Positions 8,315 to 16,062 of a stretch of 55,588 nt of DNA are shown in pieces. The stretch is from Hyphomicrobiales bacterium (GTDB taxonomy: Bacteria > Pseudomonadota > Alphaproteobacteria > Rhizobiales > Rhizobiaceae). The notes under the pieces are model-generated. The model was not told the origin of the DNA and did not search any database. It saw only the letters and a list, made by a program, of their open reading frames with translations. The translations under genes and the position numbers were made by a program. Position 1 is the first letter of the stretch; the number at the start of each line of letters is the position of its first letter. Where the stretch lies: NCBI GenBank assembly GCA_900473045.1, contig UCKS01000020.1:1-55588 (forward strand), given 5' to 3'.

Positions 8315-9367
8315 TCAGTTCGCCGCCTTGATCTCGCTGACCGCACGCGAATACTCGCGCTGGGCGTCGCCGAGGTCCTGCAACTCCTCATATTTGACCA
8401 GCGTTTCCGGCGAGACACCCATGGTCGGGTATTTCTTGATCAGCTCCGGATCGAGGCTTTCCATGGCCGGCTTGTTGGGCACTTCGTAGAAGATGTTGGA
8501 GGCCGCCCAAGCATGGTTCTTTGCCTCGAGGATGAAGTCGAGGAACTTCATCGCGGCATCCTTGTGCTCGGAATTCTTCATCACGACCATGGTATCGATC
8601 CACAGGTCGGAGCCTTCCTTCGGCACGACGAACTTGATCTTGTCGTTCTCGGCAATACCGTAGTTGCACCAGCCGTCCCAGGCCTGCACCAGCGAGGCCT
8701 CGCCGGACACCAGCTTGGAGAAGAAGGTCGTGTCGTCATAGGCGAGCAAGCCCTTTTTGGCTTCGATCAGGGCGTTCTTCGCTTCCTCGATCTTGGCCGG
8801 ATCCTTCTCGTTGACCGAATAGCCTTTGTAGAGCAGGCCGGCGCCCATCAGCCAGCGGTCGGTCGACAGCATGGTGATCTTGCCCTTCAGCGCTTCCGGC
8901 GGATTGAGCAGATAGGACCAGCTGTCCGGCGTCCCCTCGACCAGATCGGAGCGGTAGCAGAGACCCGTCGTGCCCCAGGCATAGGGAATGGCATAGGTGT
9001 TACCCGGATCGAACGCCAGCTTGGTTGCCTGCGGATAAAGGTTCTTGAGGTTCGGCACCTTCTCCGGCCCAAGCGGCTCAAGCAGGCCCTGACCATTGAG
9101 GATATGGGCGAACGGCGAGGAAACGAACACGACGTCGTAGCCCTTGCCCTGGCCCGCCATCAGCTTGCCCATGATCTCTTCGTTGGTGGCGTGGTTGACC
9201 ACCTCGATCGTCAGCCCGGTCGCAGCTTTGAAGGTCTCGGCAATATCGGGCGCCATGTAGCCGGCCCAGTTGGAAATGACGAGATCGGCCGACAGCGCCG
9301 TGCCTGCTGAAAGAACCATGGCTGTCGCGGCGAGACCGGCCAGGCGCAATTTCACTGACGTTTTCAA
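8315..9367 (-). CDS. periplasmic substrate-binding protein, PotD type
   Basis: A 350-aa secreted protein. The preferred start is the TTG at 9367, with GGGAGACTACCC upstream, giving a clean signal peptide (MKTSVKLRLAGLAATAMV...) cleaved near ALSA-DLV. Longer readings add 41 residues of unlikely sequence. The mature part begins DLVISNWAGYMAPDIAETF, as in PotD/PotF-like polyamine and opine binding proteins. It is the first gene of the minus-strand importer operon, facing the GntR regulator across 309 bp. It captures the substrate in the periplasm. Which amine or opine cannot be told. Confidence 0.88.
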   Translation of the reverse strand: MKTSVKLRLAGLAATAMVLSAGTALSADLVISNWAGYMAPDIAETFKAATGLTIEVVNHATNEEIMGKLMAGQGKGYDVVFVSSPFAHILNGQGLLEPLGPEKVPNLKNLYPQATKLAFDPGNTYAIPYAWGTTGLCYRSDLVEGTPDSWSYLLNPPEALKGKITMLSTDRWLMGAGLLYKGYSVNEKDPAKIEEAKNALIEAKKGLLAYDDTTFFSKLVSGEASLVQAWDGWCNYGIAENDKIKFVVPKEGSDLWIDTMVVMKNSEHKDAAMKFLDFILEAKNHAWAASNIFYEVPNKPAMESLDPELIKKYPTMGVSPETLVKYEELQDLGDAQREYSRAVSEIKAAN

Positions 9368-9451
9368 GGGTAGTCTCCCGTTGCTGGCGCAGCCCGGATG
9401 CCAAGCAGATCTTGGGCCACCACCGCATGCGAAAATACATCGTCCCGGAAG

Positions 9452-9466
9452 GTATTGCGGCAATAC
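9452..9466. promoter_or_regulatory. candidate regulator operator, GTATTG-CGG-CAATAC
   Basis: A perfect inverted repeat with 6-bp arms and a 3-bp centre lies in the divergent gap, about 85 bp upstream of the binding-protein start. Compact palindromes of this kind next to a GntR gene are typical autoregulatory sites. The assignment to this regulator is inference. Confidence 0.45.
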
Positions 9467-9547
9467 GCAATGCCTCACCCGAGGGCTCAACCTCTGTTCC
9501 CAAAGCGGTGCGCCGGTTATCCGGTCTATGTCTCGCTTCGTCGGGCA

Positions 9548-9569
9548 GTATTATTTATAAAAAAAATAC
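9548..9569. promoter_or_regulatory. second GTATT...AATAC element
   Basis: GTATT and AATAC are separated by 12 A/T-only bases, followed at once by another AATACG (9573-9578). It shares half-sites with 9452-9466 and overlaps the most AT-rich part of the gap, where a promoter would be expected. It is weaker than the first site because of its long spacer. Confidence 0.35.
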
Positions 9570-9676
9570 GTCAATACGAAATCGTACCAGCGACGAAAAT
9601 TTAACAAATGCTCTTGCAGGCCTTTGGTAGAAGATGCAGCATGCGCAATACTCTATGGCATTCAAAGGTACAGGCG

Positions 9677-10606
9677 ATGGAAGCAGAGGCGAAAAAGGTC
9701 AATCATCGCCATGTTGAACTGGCGCAAAAAATACTCGACATCGCCACAGAACGCGGCATGAGCCGTGGCGAACGGCTGCCGGAACAGGCGCTTGCCTCCC
9801 GATGCAACGTCTCGCGCACCCCGATCCGCAAGGCGTTGCAGTTCCTTGCCGAAAAATCGATCGTTACGGCAGAGGCCGAAGGCGGTTATCTGCTCGCCAT
9901 CGATCCCGCCTCGTTCCCCGGCCTGGAGGATACGACGCAGCCAGCCGAGGAAACCGAGCTTTACAACGCCATCCTGCGCGACGTCTCGGCCGGACGCATC
10001 AGCGATTCCCAGACCGTCGCCAGCCTGCAGCGCCGGTACGACGCATCCCGCAACGCGGTGCAAAACGCGCTGACACGACTGGCCGAAGACAATCTGGCGG
10101 AACGCGCCGCCGGCCAGCAGTGGATGATCAAGCAATTCGCCATCAGCGGCGATGCCATTGCCAAGAGTTTCGAATACCGCCTGTCCTGCGAACCACTCGC
10201 TTTGACCATGCCCGGTTTCCGCCGCGATACTGCTGCGATCACATCGCTCAGGCAATCGATGGAAATCCTGCGCTCGATGACGGAGAGCGGTTTCGACCAG
10301 AAACTGTTCGAGCGCACGGATTTCGACTTTCACATGCTGATCGCCAGAAGCTGCGGCAACCCTTTCATGTCGGAAGCGCTCTCGAGCCACCACCGCCGCC
10401 GCCGCTCCAGCCAGCCACCGGTGCATGTCAACGCCTTCCGGCTGATGCAGTCCAACATGGAGCATATCCAGATGCTGGAACAGATCGAGCGCGGCCAGCT
10501 TGAGCTTGCGGCCGACCTGATGCGCGTGCATATCCAGCTTTCCCATTCGCAGCGGCCACGCCTTGCCGGGCGCGGCGTTCCGCCCGTCTTCAAGATCGTG
10601 GGCTAG
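9677..10606 (+). CDS. GntR-family transcriptional regulator with two apparent winged helices and an FCD-like domain
   Basis: A 309-aa DNA-binding protein. Residues about 10-75 form a GntR winged helix (LPEQALASRCNVSRTPIRKAL...EGGYLLAI). Residues about 93-153 look like a second one (LQRRYDASRNAVQNALTRLAEDNL). The remainder resembles an FCD effector domain, with TDFDFHMLIARSCGNPF and a late HIQ...MRVHIQ pair of histidines as possible metal ligands. The ATG at 9677 is preferred (AAAGGTACAGGCG upstream); earlier starts at 9608 and 9641 are possible. It probably controls the divergent importer operon and the two genes behind it in response to an imported acid. Confidence 0.85.
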   Translation: MEAEAKKVNHRHVELAQKILDIATERGMSRGERLPEQALASRCNVSRTPIRKALQFLAEKSIVTAEAEGGYLLAIDPASFPGLEDTTQPAEETELYNAILRDVSAGRISDSQTVASLQRRYDASRNAVQNALTRLAEDNLAERAAGQQWMIKQFAISGDAIAKSFEYRLSCEPLALTMPGFRRDTAAITSLRQSMEILRSMTESGFDQKLFERTDFDFHMLIARSCGNPFMSEALSSHHRRRRSSQPPVHVNAFRLMQSNMEHIQMLEQIERGQLELAADLMRVHIQLSHSQRPRLAGRGVPPVFKIVG

Positions 10607-10621
10607 ATATTTGGTGCACGC

Positions 10622-11887
10622 ATGAGCCAGCCCAAGGTGATCGCCTTTTTCCCAGAAGCCAGTTACGGCGCAGCGCTGAACTGTGTCGGCATCGCCCAGG
10701 AACTGCGCAGGCTGGGCGCCCGCCCGGTGTTCATTTGCCATCCCGGCTTTCGCGGCGTGTTCAGCGAATATGGTTTTCCCGAATATCAGCTGCAGCCGGC
10801 GGGCGCCGAAAGCCAGACCGATTGGACCGACTTCATCAACCGGCATCAGGACGCGTTTCGCCAATCGCCGCTGGAGCAGGTGAAAAGCTATGTCGCCCCG
10901 ACCTGGGACGCGATCGTCGATACTGCGATCGCAGCGGAAGAGCCGCTTCGCCAGCTGCTGGCGCAGTTGAAGCCTGCGGCCATCGTGCTCGACAACGTCG
11001 TGATGTTTCCAGCGATTGCCAATGCCGGCGTCCCGTGGGTCAGGGTCGTTTCCTGCGCCGAGACGGAAATCCCCGATCCGCTGGTCCCGCCCTATCTCTC
11101 CGGCTGCGGCGGCAAGCCCGGCACGGATTGGTCGGCATTTTCACGCACCTATGCCAAGGCGGTGGCACCGGCCCAGAAACGCATGAATGCGTTCCTCGCC
11201 GAATGCGGCCTCAACCCGCTACCTGCAAGCGAGTTCCTCGAAAACTCACCATACCTCAACCTGCTTCTCTCCCCGGATGCCGTCCGCTTCGAGCGCGAAA
11301 ACCCGCTTGATCCGCAAAAATTCGTCTATCTCGACGGCTGCGTCCGGCAGGAAGCGCCGTATACGTTGCCGCATTTCGCCTCGCATCAGGACGCGCCGCT
11401 GGTTCTGGCGAGCTTCGGCAGTCTCGGCGCCATGGACGTGTCGATGATCAAGCGGATGATCGGCGTCTTTGAAACCCTGCCCTACCGCTTCATCGTCAAT
11501 GTCGGGCCATGGCGCGACGACTACAGCCGCATCCCCGACAATGTCTTCCTCGAAAGCTGGTTTCCGCAGCCTTCCGTCGTCGAACAGTCGAGCCTGTTCA
11601 TCCATCACGGCGGCAATAACAGCTTTTGCGAAGCGCTCTATTTCGGCGTGCCGTCGCTGGTCATGCCGTTCTGCTGGGACGGCCACGACAACGCCCGGCG
11701 CGCCGAGGATGTCGATGTCGGCAAGAGGATCGACCGTTACCGCTGGACGGACGGCGAGCTGGCCGCGACGATTACCGGCCTGCTCGACAATTCTACGCTG
11801 AACGATACACTTGCAGCCAATTCCACGACGATGAAAAAGGCCGCCGGCGTGACGGTGGCCGCCAAGGCGATACTTGATCTGATTTAA
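10622..11887 (+). CDS. GT1-like (UDP-glycosyltransferase superfamily) protein, copy 2
   Basis: A 421-aa paralog of the protein at 4139-5431. Shared landmarks include AFFPEASYGAALNCVGIAQ at the N terminus, PPYLSGC, SPYLNLLLSPDAVRFERENPLDPQKF, LASFGSLG, ESWFPQPSVVEQ and HHGGNNSFCEALYFGVPSLVMP. As in copy 1, the usual N-terminal GH catalytic dyad is absent (SYGAAL). It starts 15 bp after the regulator gene and ends 14 bp before the aldehyde dehydrogenase, so the three are likely co-transcribed. Substrates are unknown. Retention of both copies in one regulon suggests two steps or a hetero-oligomer. Confidence 0.82.
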   Translation: MSQPKVIAFFPEASYGAALNCVGIAQELRRLGARPVFICHPGFRGVFSEYGFPEYQLQPAGAESQTDWTDFINRHQDAFRQSPLEQVKSYVAPTWDAIVDTAIAAEEPLRQLLAQLKPAAIVLDNVVMFPAIANAGVPWVRVVSCAETEIPDPLVPPYLSGCGGKPGTDWSAFSRTYAKAVAPAQKRMNAFLAECGLNPLPASEFLENSPYLNLLLSPDAVRFERENPLDPQKFVYLDGCVRQEAPYTLPHFASHQDAPLVLASFGSLGAMDVSMIKRMIGVFETLPYRFIVNVGPWRDDYSRIPDNVFLESWFPQPSVVEQSSLFIHHGGNNSFCEALYFGVPSLVMPFCWDGHDNARRAEDVDVGKRIDRYRWTDGELAATITGLLDNSTLNDTLAANSTTMKKAAGVTVAAKAILDLI

Positions 11888-11901
11888 AGAAGGACGGCGA
11901 C

Positions 11902-13380
11902 ATGCAGGACAGGCTTTATATCGACGGTGCGTGGGTAAGGCCTGAGAAGGGCGGCACGCTGGATGTCATCGACCCCGCCACCGAACAGATCATTCACAAG
12001 GCCCCGGCCGGTACCAGCGGCGATATCGACAAGGCCGTGAAGGCCGCCCGCTATGCCTTCGATTCCGGGCCCTGGCCGAAATTCACCGGCACCCAGCGCG
12101 CCGTCTATCTGCGCGCCATTGCTGCCAAGGTTACCGAGAAGCGGGAGTTCCTGGCCAGGCTCGAAGTGGCCGACAATGGCAAGCCGCTGCCGGAAGCGCT
12201 CTGGGATATAGACGATGTCGCCGGATGCTTCACCTATTATGCTGGTCTGGCGGAAGAACTGGATCATCACCCGGAAGAAACCATTCCGCTCAGCGAACCA
12301 CGCTTCTCCTCGCGGGTGGTGCGCGAACCGCTGGGTGTTGTCGGTGCCATCACGCCGTGGAACTACCCGCTGCTGATGGTTTCTTGGAAGGTCGCTCCGG
12401 CCCTGGCCGCCGGTTGCACCATCGTGCTGAAACCCTCGGAACTGACGCCGCTCACCGCGCTCGAACTCGGCGTCATCGCCGAGGAAGTCGACCTTCCGGC
12501 TGGCGTGCTCAATATCGTCACCGGCACCGGACTTCAGGCAGGCGAACCGCTTACCGAACATCCGTTGGTCGATAAGCTCGCGTTTACCGGATCCGTTTCC
12601 ACCGGCCGCAAGGTGATGATGGCCGGCGCGCAGGACATCAAGACCGTCAGCCTCGAATTGGGTGGCAAGTCGCCTTTTGTCATTTTCGCCGACAGCGATA
12701 TCGAAAAAGCCGTCGAATGGATCATGTTCGGCATCTTCTGGAATCAGGGCCAGGTCTGTTCGGCAACCTCGCGTGTGCTGGTCGAGGCCGGGATCTACGA
12801 TGCCGTTGTTTCGCGCCTGTGCGAGGAAGCAGCCAGGATCAAGATCGGCAACGGCATGGAGGACGGCACCCTGCTCGGGCCGATCGTCTCGAAAAGCCAG
12901 TATGACAAGATCACCTCGGCAATAGACCGCGCCCGCATCGATGGTGCCACGGTTGCTTACGGCGGCAGCCGTCCCGTTGGCCTCAATAGCGGTTATTTCC
13001 TCGAACCGACAGTGCTTACCGACATGAGCGAAGACAGCTATGTCTGGAAGGAGGAGATTTTCGGGCCGGTCGTCTGCGTCAAACCGTTCAAGGACGAGGA
13101 TGACGCCATCCGCATGGCCAATGACAGCCGTTTCGGGCTTGCCGCCGCCGTGATGTCGAAGGACGTGATCCGCGCCGAACGCGTCGCCGAAGCCTTTCGC
13201 GCCGGCATCGTTTGGGTCAACTGCTCGCAGCCCACGTTCGTCGAAGCCCCCTGGGGCGGCTACAAACAATCCGGCATCGGCCGCGAACTCGGCCGCTGGG
13301 GTCTGTCGAACTATCTGGAAACCAAGCAGATCACCCGCTTCAACAGCGACGAGCCGTGGGGATGGTATATCAAGGAGTGA
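11902..13380 (+). CDS. aldehyde dehydrogenase, betaine-aldehyde dehydrogenase-like
   Basis: A 492-aa ALDH enzyme. Landmarks are TPWNYP (Asn about 154), the Glu in LELGGKSP (about 252), catalytic Cys in QGQVCSATSR (about 286), EEIFGPVVCV, and the C-terminal YKQSGIGRELGRWGL. These resemble BetB and aminoaldehyde dehydrogenases, which act on amino or trimethylammonio aldehydes. The ATG at 11902 follows AAGAAGGACGGCGAC. It is the last gene of the plus-strand unit and the second aldehyde dehydrogenase of the island. The amine-type importer fits an aminoaldehyde substrate. The exact one is not known. Confidence 0.9.
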   Translation: MQDRLYIDGAWVRPEKGGTLDVIDPATEQIIHKAPAGTSGDIDKAVKAARYAFDSGPWPKFTGTQRAVYLRAIAAKVTEKREFLARLEVADNGKPLPEALWDIDDVAGCFTYYAGLAEELDHHPEETIPLSEPRFSSRVVREPLGVVGAITPWNYPLLMVSWKVAPALAAGCTIVLKPSELTPLTALELGVIAEEVDLPAGVLNIVTGTGLQAGEPLTEHPLVDKLAFTGSVSTGRKVMMAGAQDIKTVSLELGGKSPFVIFADSDIEKAVEWIMFGIFWNQGQVCSATSRVLVEAGIYDAVVSRLCEEAARIKIGNGMEDGTLLGPIVSKSQYDKITSAIDRARIDGATVAYGGSRPVGLNSGYFLEPTVLTDMSEDSYVWKEEIFGPVVCVKPFKDEDDAIRMANDSRFGLAAAVMSKDVIRAERVAEAFRAGIVWVNCSQPTFVEAPWGGYKQSGIGRELGRWGLSNYLETKQITRFNSDEPWGWYIKE

Positions 13381-13414
13381 AGTGCGCGCCAGATAGGCGC
13401 CCTTATCGACTCGA

Positions 13415-13440
13415 GCAGGACAAGCTGTCCTGCCCTTTAC
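13415..13440 (+). terminator. hairpin downstream of aldehyde dehydrogenase
   Basis: GCAGGACA-AGC-TGTCCTGC forms a perfect 8-bp stem with a 3-base loop, followed by the modest pyrimidine tail CCTTTACCTTT. It lies 35 bp after the stop, just before a convergent gene. Confidence 0.5.
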
Positions 13441-13465
13441 CTTTCAGCATCATCGCCAACCAAGG

Positions 13466-13978
13466 TTAGTAAGGCGAGATGCACTGACGCCGACCGCCGT
13501 TATACGGCTGGAACGTATTGTCGTAAGCCCGGTACGAGCGATATCGCGCATAGCACCAATCGGCATGCGACCCCCCGGTCCGATAGTAGCGCCGGTCACC
13601 CTCATAGTATCTGGGCTCATAATATCTCGGCTGCGCCAGAAGGCCTCCGATGATCGCGCCTGCAGCCAGACCACCAAACGCTGCGCCGAAGTTGTCGTCG
13701 TAGTCACCGTAATAGCGTCGATGGTTGCCATAATTACGATAATAGCGTCGATCGCCATAGTAGCCGCCGTTGCGATAATGACGTCTTATGTAAGGGCCAC
13801 GATTACCCCCATAGCGGCCGATGCCCCAGGAGCTGCGGTAGGATTCGACCTGTAGAACATCCGAAGCCTGAATCTTCGAACGTTCGATGGATGGAAATGC
13901 CTGTGCCGGCACAACGCTTGAAAAGGCGGTGGCCAGCGACAGACCAATGATTGCGAACATCTTCATGTGAATCACCAT
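13466..13978 (-). CDS. BA14K-like secreted protein rich in Tyr, Arg and Gly
   Basis: A 170-aa protein with a signal peptide ([23 protein letters not shown]) and a low-complexity middle of repeated YYR/YGG units. A Gly/Ala-rich hydrophobic stretch ([17 protein letters not shown]) follows, then the C-terminal motif [22 protein letters not shown] of BA14K-type proteins. The family is known from Brucella and rhizobia as surface or periplasmic proteins with lectin-like claims. Starts at 13978 (GGAAAGG upstream) or 13966 are both possible. No operon partner is evident. Confidence 0.78.
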   Translation of the reverse strand: MVIHMKMFAIIGLSLATAFSSVVPAQAFPSIERSKIQASDVLQVESYRSSWGIGRYGGNRGPYIRRHYRNGGYYGDRRYYRNYGNHRRYYGDYDDNFGAAFGGLAAGAIIGGLLAQPRYYEPRYYEGDRRYYRTGGSHADWCYARYRSYRAYDNTFQPYNGGRRQCISPY

Positions 13979-14098
13979 TTTGCCTTTCCGGGAGGAAACG
14001 TTTCAAACAGTGCTTTGTGCCATGGCTGCACGAAAAAGTGATACGAATGATACTGCAGTACTCCCGCCCGCGCGAGTGGCATTTTTGTCTCCGGGATT

Positions 14099-14317
14099 TC
14101 AATCCAGACGCTTGAATGTCCATTTGACGGTAAACTCGCCGCTGCGCTTCAGCTTGGTCTTCGTGCGCACCCGCACCGGACCGCCCAGCGCAGCTTCTGC
14201 ATCTTCGAACGCCCGGCGCGCCTGCGCCATTGCCTGGTGATAGACACTGTTGTCGCGCTTGGGGCTATCGGCGATCGCGTTGAGAAGGGCAATCGTATCG
14301 AGCTTGTTTTCGGCCAT
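14099..14317 (-). CDS. small conserved-looking hypothetical protein
   Basis: A 72-aa, highly charged, cytoplasmic-looking protein (MAENKLDTIALLNAIADSPK... ending KWTFKRLD). The ATG at 14317 has AAGGAG 12-15 bases upstream, and codon usage matches neighbouring genes. A longer reading frame from 14500 overlaps the end of the exporter gene and looks non-coding. I do not recognise the family. Its amphipathic helix followed by a basic beta-like C terminus gives no function. Confidence 0.55.
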   Translation of the reverse strand: MAENKLDTIALLNAIADSPKRDNSVYHQAMAQARRAFEDAEAALGGPVRVRTKTKLKRSGEFTVKWTFKRLD

Positions 14318-14474
14318 GAATGGGGCAGGCTCCTTATCGCCAGGTCGGGGCTTACATTCGGTCTTTGTCGCGACGGCGAATACAGAAGGGTTCAATACAT
14401 CAACCTGTGCGACCTTCTCAATGCAAACATCCGGGCACCGGGCAGGACAGCGGATGCTGCCCCGCCCGGGTCGA

Positions 14475-15671
14475 TTATCCCGGCATTTTCGGGCGGCCAA
14501 GCAAAGCCAACGCCGCGAGGACCACGGTTGCCATCACGGAGGAAAAGACCACGAGTGGCCATGCCGTATCGCCCTGCAAGGTGACCACCGCCAGCGTCCC
14601 GACAATGCCGACGATCAGGCTCTGGATGCAGAAATAGAAGGCGACCGCCGATCCGGCAATATCGTCAAAGCCTTTCAACGCTCCGTTGGCTGTCACCGAA
14701 ACCGCAAAGACGATACCGATCGCCATCACCCACATCGGCACGATGAAGGTGAGGAAAGAGGCAGAACCGAATATTTGGCCGATGCTCAACAGGAAAGCCC
14801 CCAGCAGCAGCATTGCCATACCTCTCGCCAGACTGCCGGGAATTCCCCATTTTGCGACAAACTGCCGGGTAAAGCGCGTGGTGATGATCATCGCGCCCGC
14901 CGCAGTGGCGAATGCCAGACTGAACGTCACCTCCGAGAAACCCGCACCATCGATCAGGACACGAGGAGCGGTCGAGAAGAACACGAAAAACGTGCCCATC
15001 GCCGTGCTGAATCCGAGCGTATAGGTCCAGAACGCAAAGCTCTTGAAAAGAGGCAGGATCGAACGGCTTGAGTTTACAGCAACTGCCGGCCGCGTTTCGT
15101 GCCAGCCAAACCAGGCATTGACCAGCGCCAAAATCGCCACAGAGCCAAGAGCGGCGAAGATCGCGCGCCACCCCAATCCATCGGCGATCAAGGCACCCGC
15201 AATCGGGCCAAGAGCCGGCACGAAGGACAGCATAGCGCTGAAAAGACTATAGATCACAGTGCTTTCCGGACGGTCCGCATAAACATCACGAACGGTCGCA
15301 AACGTGGCCACCAGCGCCGCGGACGCCCCGGCGGCCTGAAGAAACCGGAAGACGATGAACAGGGTTGCCGTCGATGATGCCGCAAGGCAGAACGACGCAA
15401 CAGCGAACAGGGCCGCCCCGCCGATCAGCACCGGGCGCCTGCCGATACAATCGGAGAGCGGCCCGAACACGATCTGCCCAACGCCGAGCATGACCATGTA
15501 AAGGCTCAAGCTCAGCTGAATGACCGCCGGGCTGGTGTTGAGAATCCCGGGCATTGCAGGAACGATCGGAAGGTAGATGTCCATCGCCAGAGAGGCGAGG
15601 ATATCGAATGGGGCCATCAGCAGCAGTGTTGCTGGCAAGGAACAGGCCCAGACACGAGAGTTTGTAGGCAT
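14475..15671 (-). CDS. CmlA/FloR-like chloramphenicol-type MFS exporter (Bcr/CflA family)
   Basis: A 398-aa, 12-segment inner-membrane drug/H+ antiporter. Stretches such as PFDILASLAMDIYLP, GVGQIVFGPLSDCIGRRPVL (motif A) and FATVRDVYADRPESTVIYSL follow the remembered CmlA sequence closely. The ATG at 15671 places the first conserved segment exactly as far from the start as in CmlA. An ATG at 15689 is also open. CmlA/FloR members export chloramphenicol and florfenicol; a chromosomal relative may have other natural substrates. A strong hairpin and a 12-codon leader frame lie upstream, reminiscent of cmlA translational attenuation. Confidence 0.8.
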   Translation of the reverse strand: MPTNSRVWACSLPATLLLMAPFDILASLAMDIYLPIVPAMPGILNTSPAVIQLSLSLYMVMLGVGQIVFGPLSDCIGRRPVLIGGAALFAVASFCLAASSTATLFIVFRFLQAAGASAALVATFATVRDVYADRPESTVIYSLFSAMLSFVPALGPIAGALIADGLGWRAIFAALGSVAILALVNAWFGWHETRPAVAVNSSRSILPLFKSFAFWTYTLGFSTAMGTFFVFFSTAPRVLIDGAGFSEVTFSLAFATAAGAMIITTRFTRQFVAKWGIPGSLARGMAMLLLGAFLLSIGQIFGSASFLTFIVPMWVMAIGIVFAVSVTANGALKGFDDIAGSAVAFYFCIQSLIVGIVGTLAVVTLQGDTAWPLVVFSSVMATVVLAALALLGRPKMPG

Positions 15672-15722
15672 GGAAAAACATCCGCTCAAATGAAGTACAT
15701 TTGGCGGCGTCTGCCTGTCAGC

Positions 15723-15761
15723 TTAAACTGAGATTGGTTCGACAGAACGCCGCAACAACAT
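15723..15761 (-). CDS. possible 12-aa leader peptide upstream of the exporter
   Basis: The frame ATG TTG TTG CGG CGT TCT ... GTT TAA encodes MLLRRSVEPISV and ends 52 bases before the exporter ATG. Its start lies in the loop of the hairpin at 15747-15779. It has no good Shine-Dalgarno sequence, which weakens the case. Chloramphenicol-inducible exporters are classically controlled by ribosome stalling on such leaders. Confidence 0.22.
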   Translation of the reverse strand: MLLRRSVEPISV

Positions 15762-15779
15762 GAAGGGTTGTTGCGGCGT
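15747..15779 (-). promoter_or_regulatory. strong inverted repeat in exporter leader
   Basis: ACGCCGCAACAAC and GTTGTTGCGGCGT are perfect 13-base complements with a 7-base loop. There is no T-run, so it is not a simple terminator. It could be a leader hairpin (attenuator) or a large dyad operator for the exporter. Confidence 0.55.
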
Positions 15780-16062
15780 ACTTATCTGCAGATTTTGCAG
15801 TCCCCATGCGGATGCTCCAGGAGCCGAAATTCGATGAACGCCCTATATCAAAATCGGAGCGTGCAAACAATGGTGCCGCAGATGTGGATAATTGTGCTAC
15901 CGACTCCGCCCTCGGAGCCGGCATATATTTCACTGTTGGTCACAGCCAGCGTTTGACCTCGCCAAATGCCAATATCCGGAAAGCGGCATGCGCTTGTTTT
16001 ATCGGCGGGGAAAATATGCCACCAAGGCCGTCATGCGTTCGCAGTCAAATCAGCGAGTATCA

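Larger units (their letters stand above)
9368..9676. other. divergent regulatory region between importer operon and GntR gene
   Basis: This 309-bp gap has no convincing gene. It should hold promoters for both the minus-strand importer operon and the plus-strand regulator/glycosyltransferase/aldehyde dehydrogenase genes. It contains an AT-rich stretch around 9548-9600 and two GTATT...AATAC elements listed separately. Confidence 0.7.
15672..16062. other. divergent intergenic region, exporter / hydrolase
   Basis: About 390 bp between the two divergent genes. On the exporter side it has a 13-bp inverted repeat and a 12-codon leader frame. The hydrolase-proximal 250 bp show no recognisable site or gene. 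Confidence 0.6.

Noticed and set aside
9662..13269. Minus-strand frames of 400 and 461 codons opposite the GntR and aldehyde dehydrogenase genes.
   Set aside because: The plus-strand genes carry full family motifs; the minus frames are low-quality shadows.
13550..13800. Repeated short blocks (such as AATAGCGTCGAT) resembling a tandem repeat or CRISPR array.
   Set aside because: They are codon-level repeats of Tyr/Arg/Gly units in the BA14K-like protein. Spacing is irregular and no cas genes are present.
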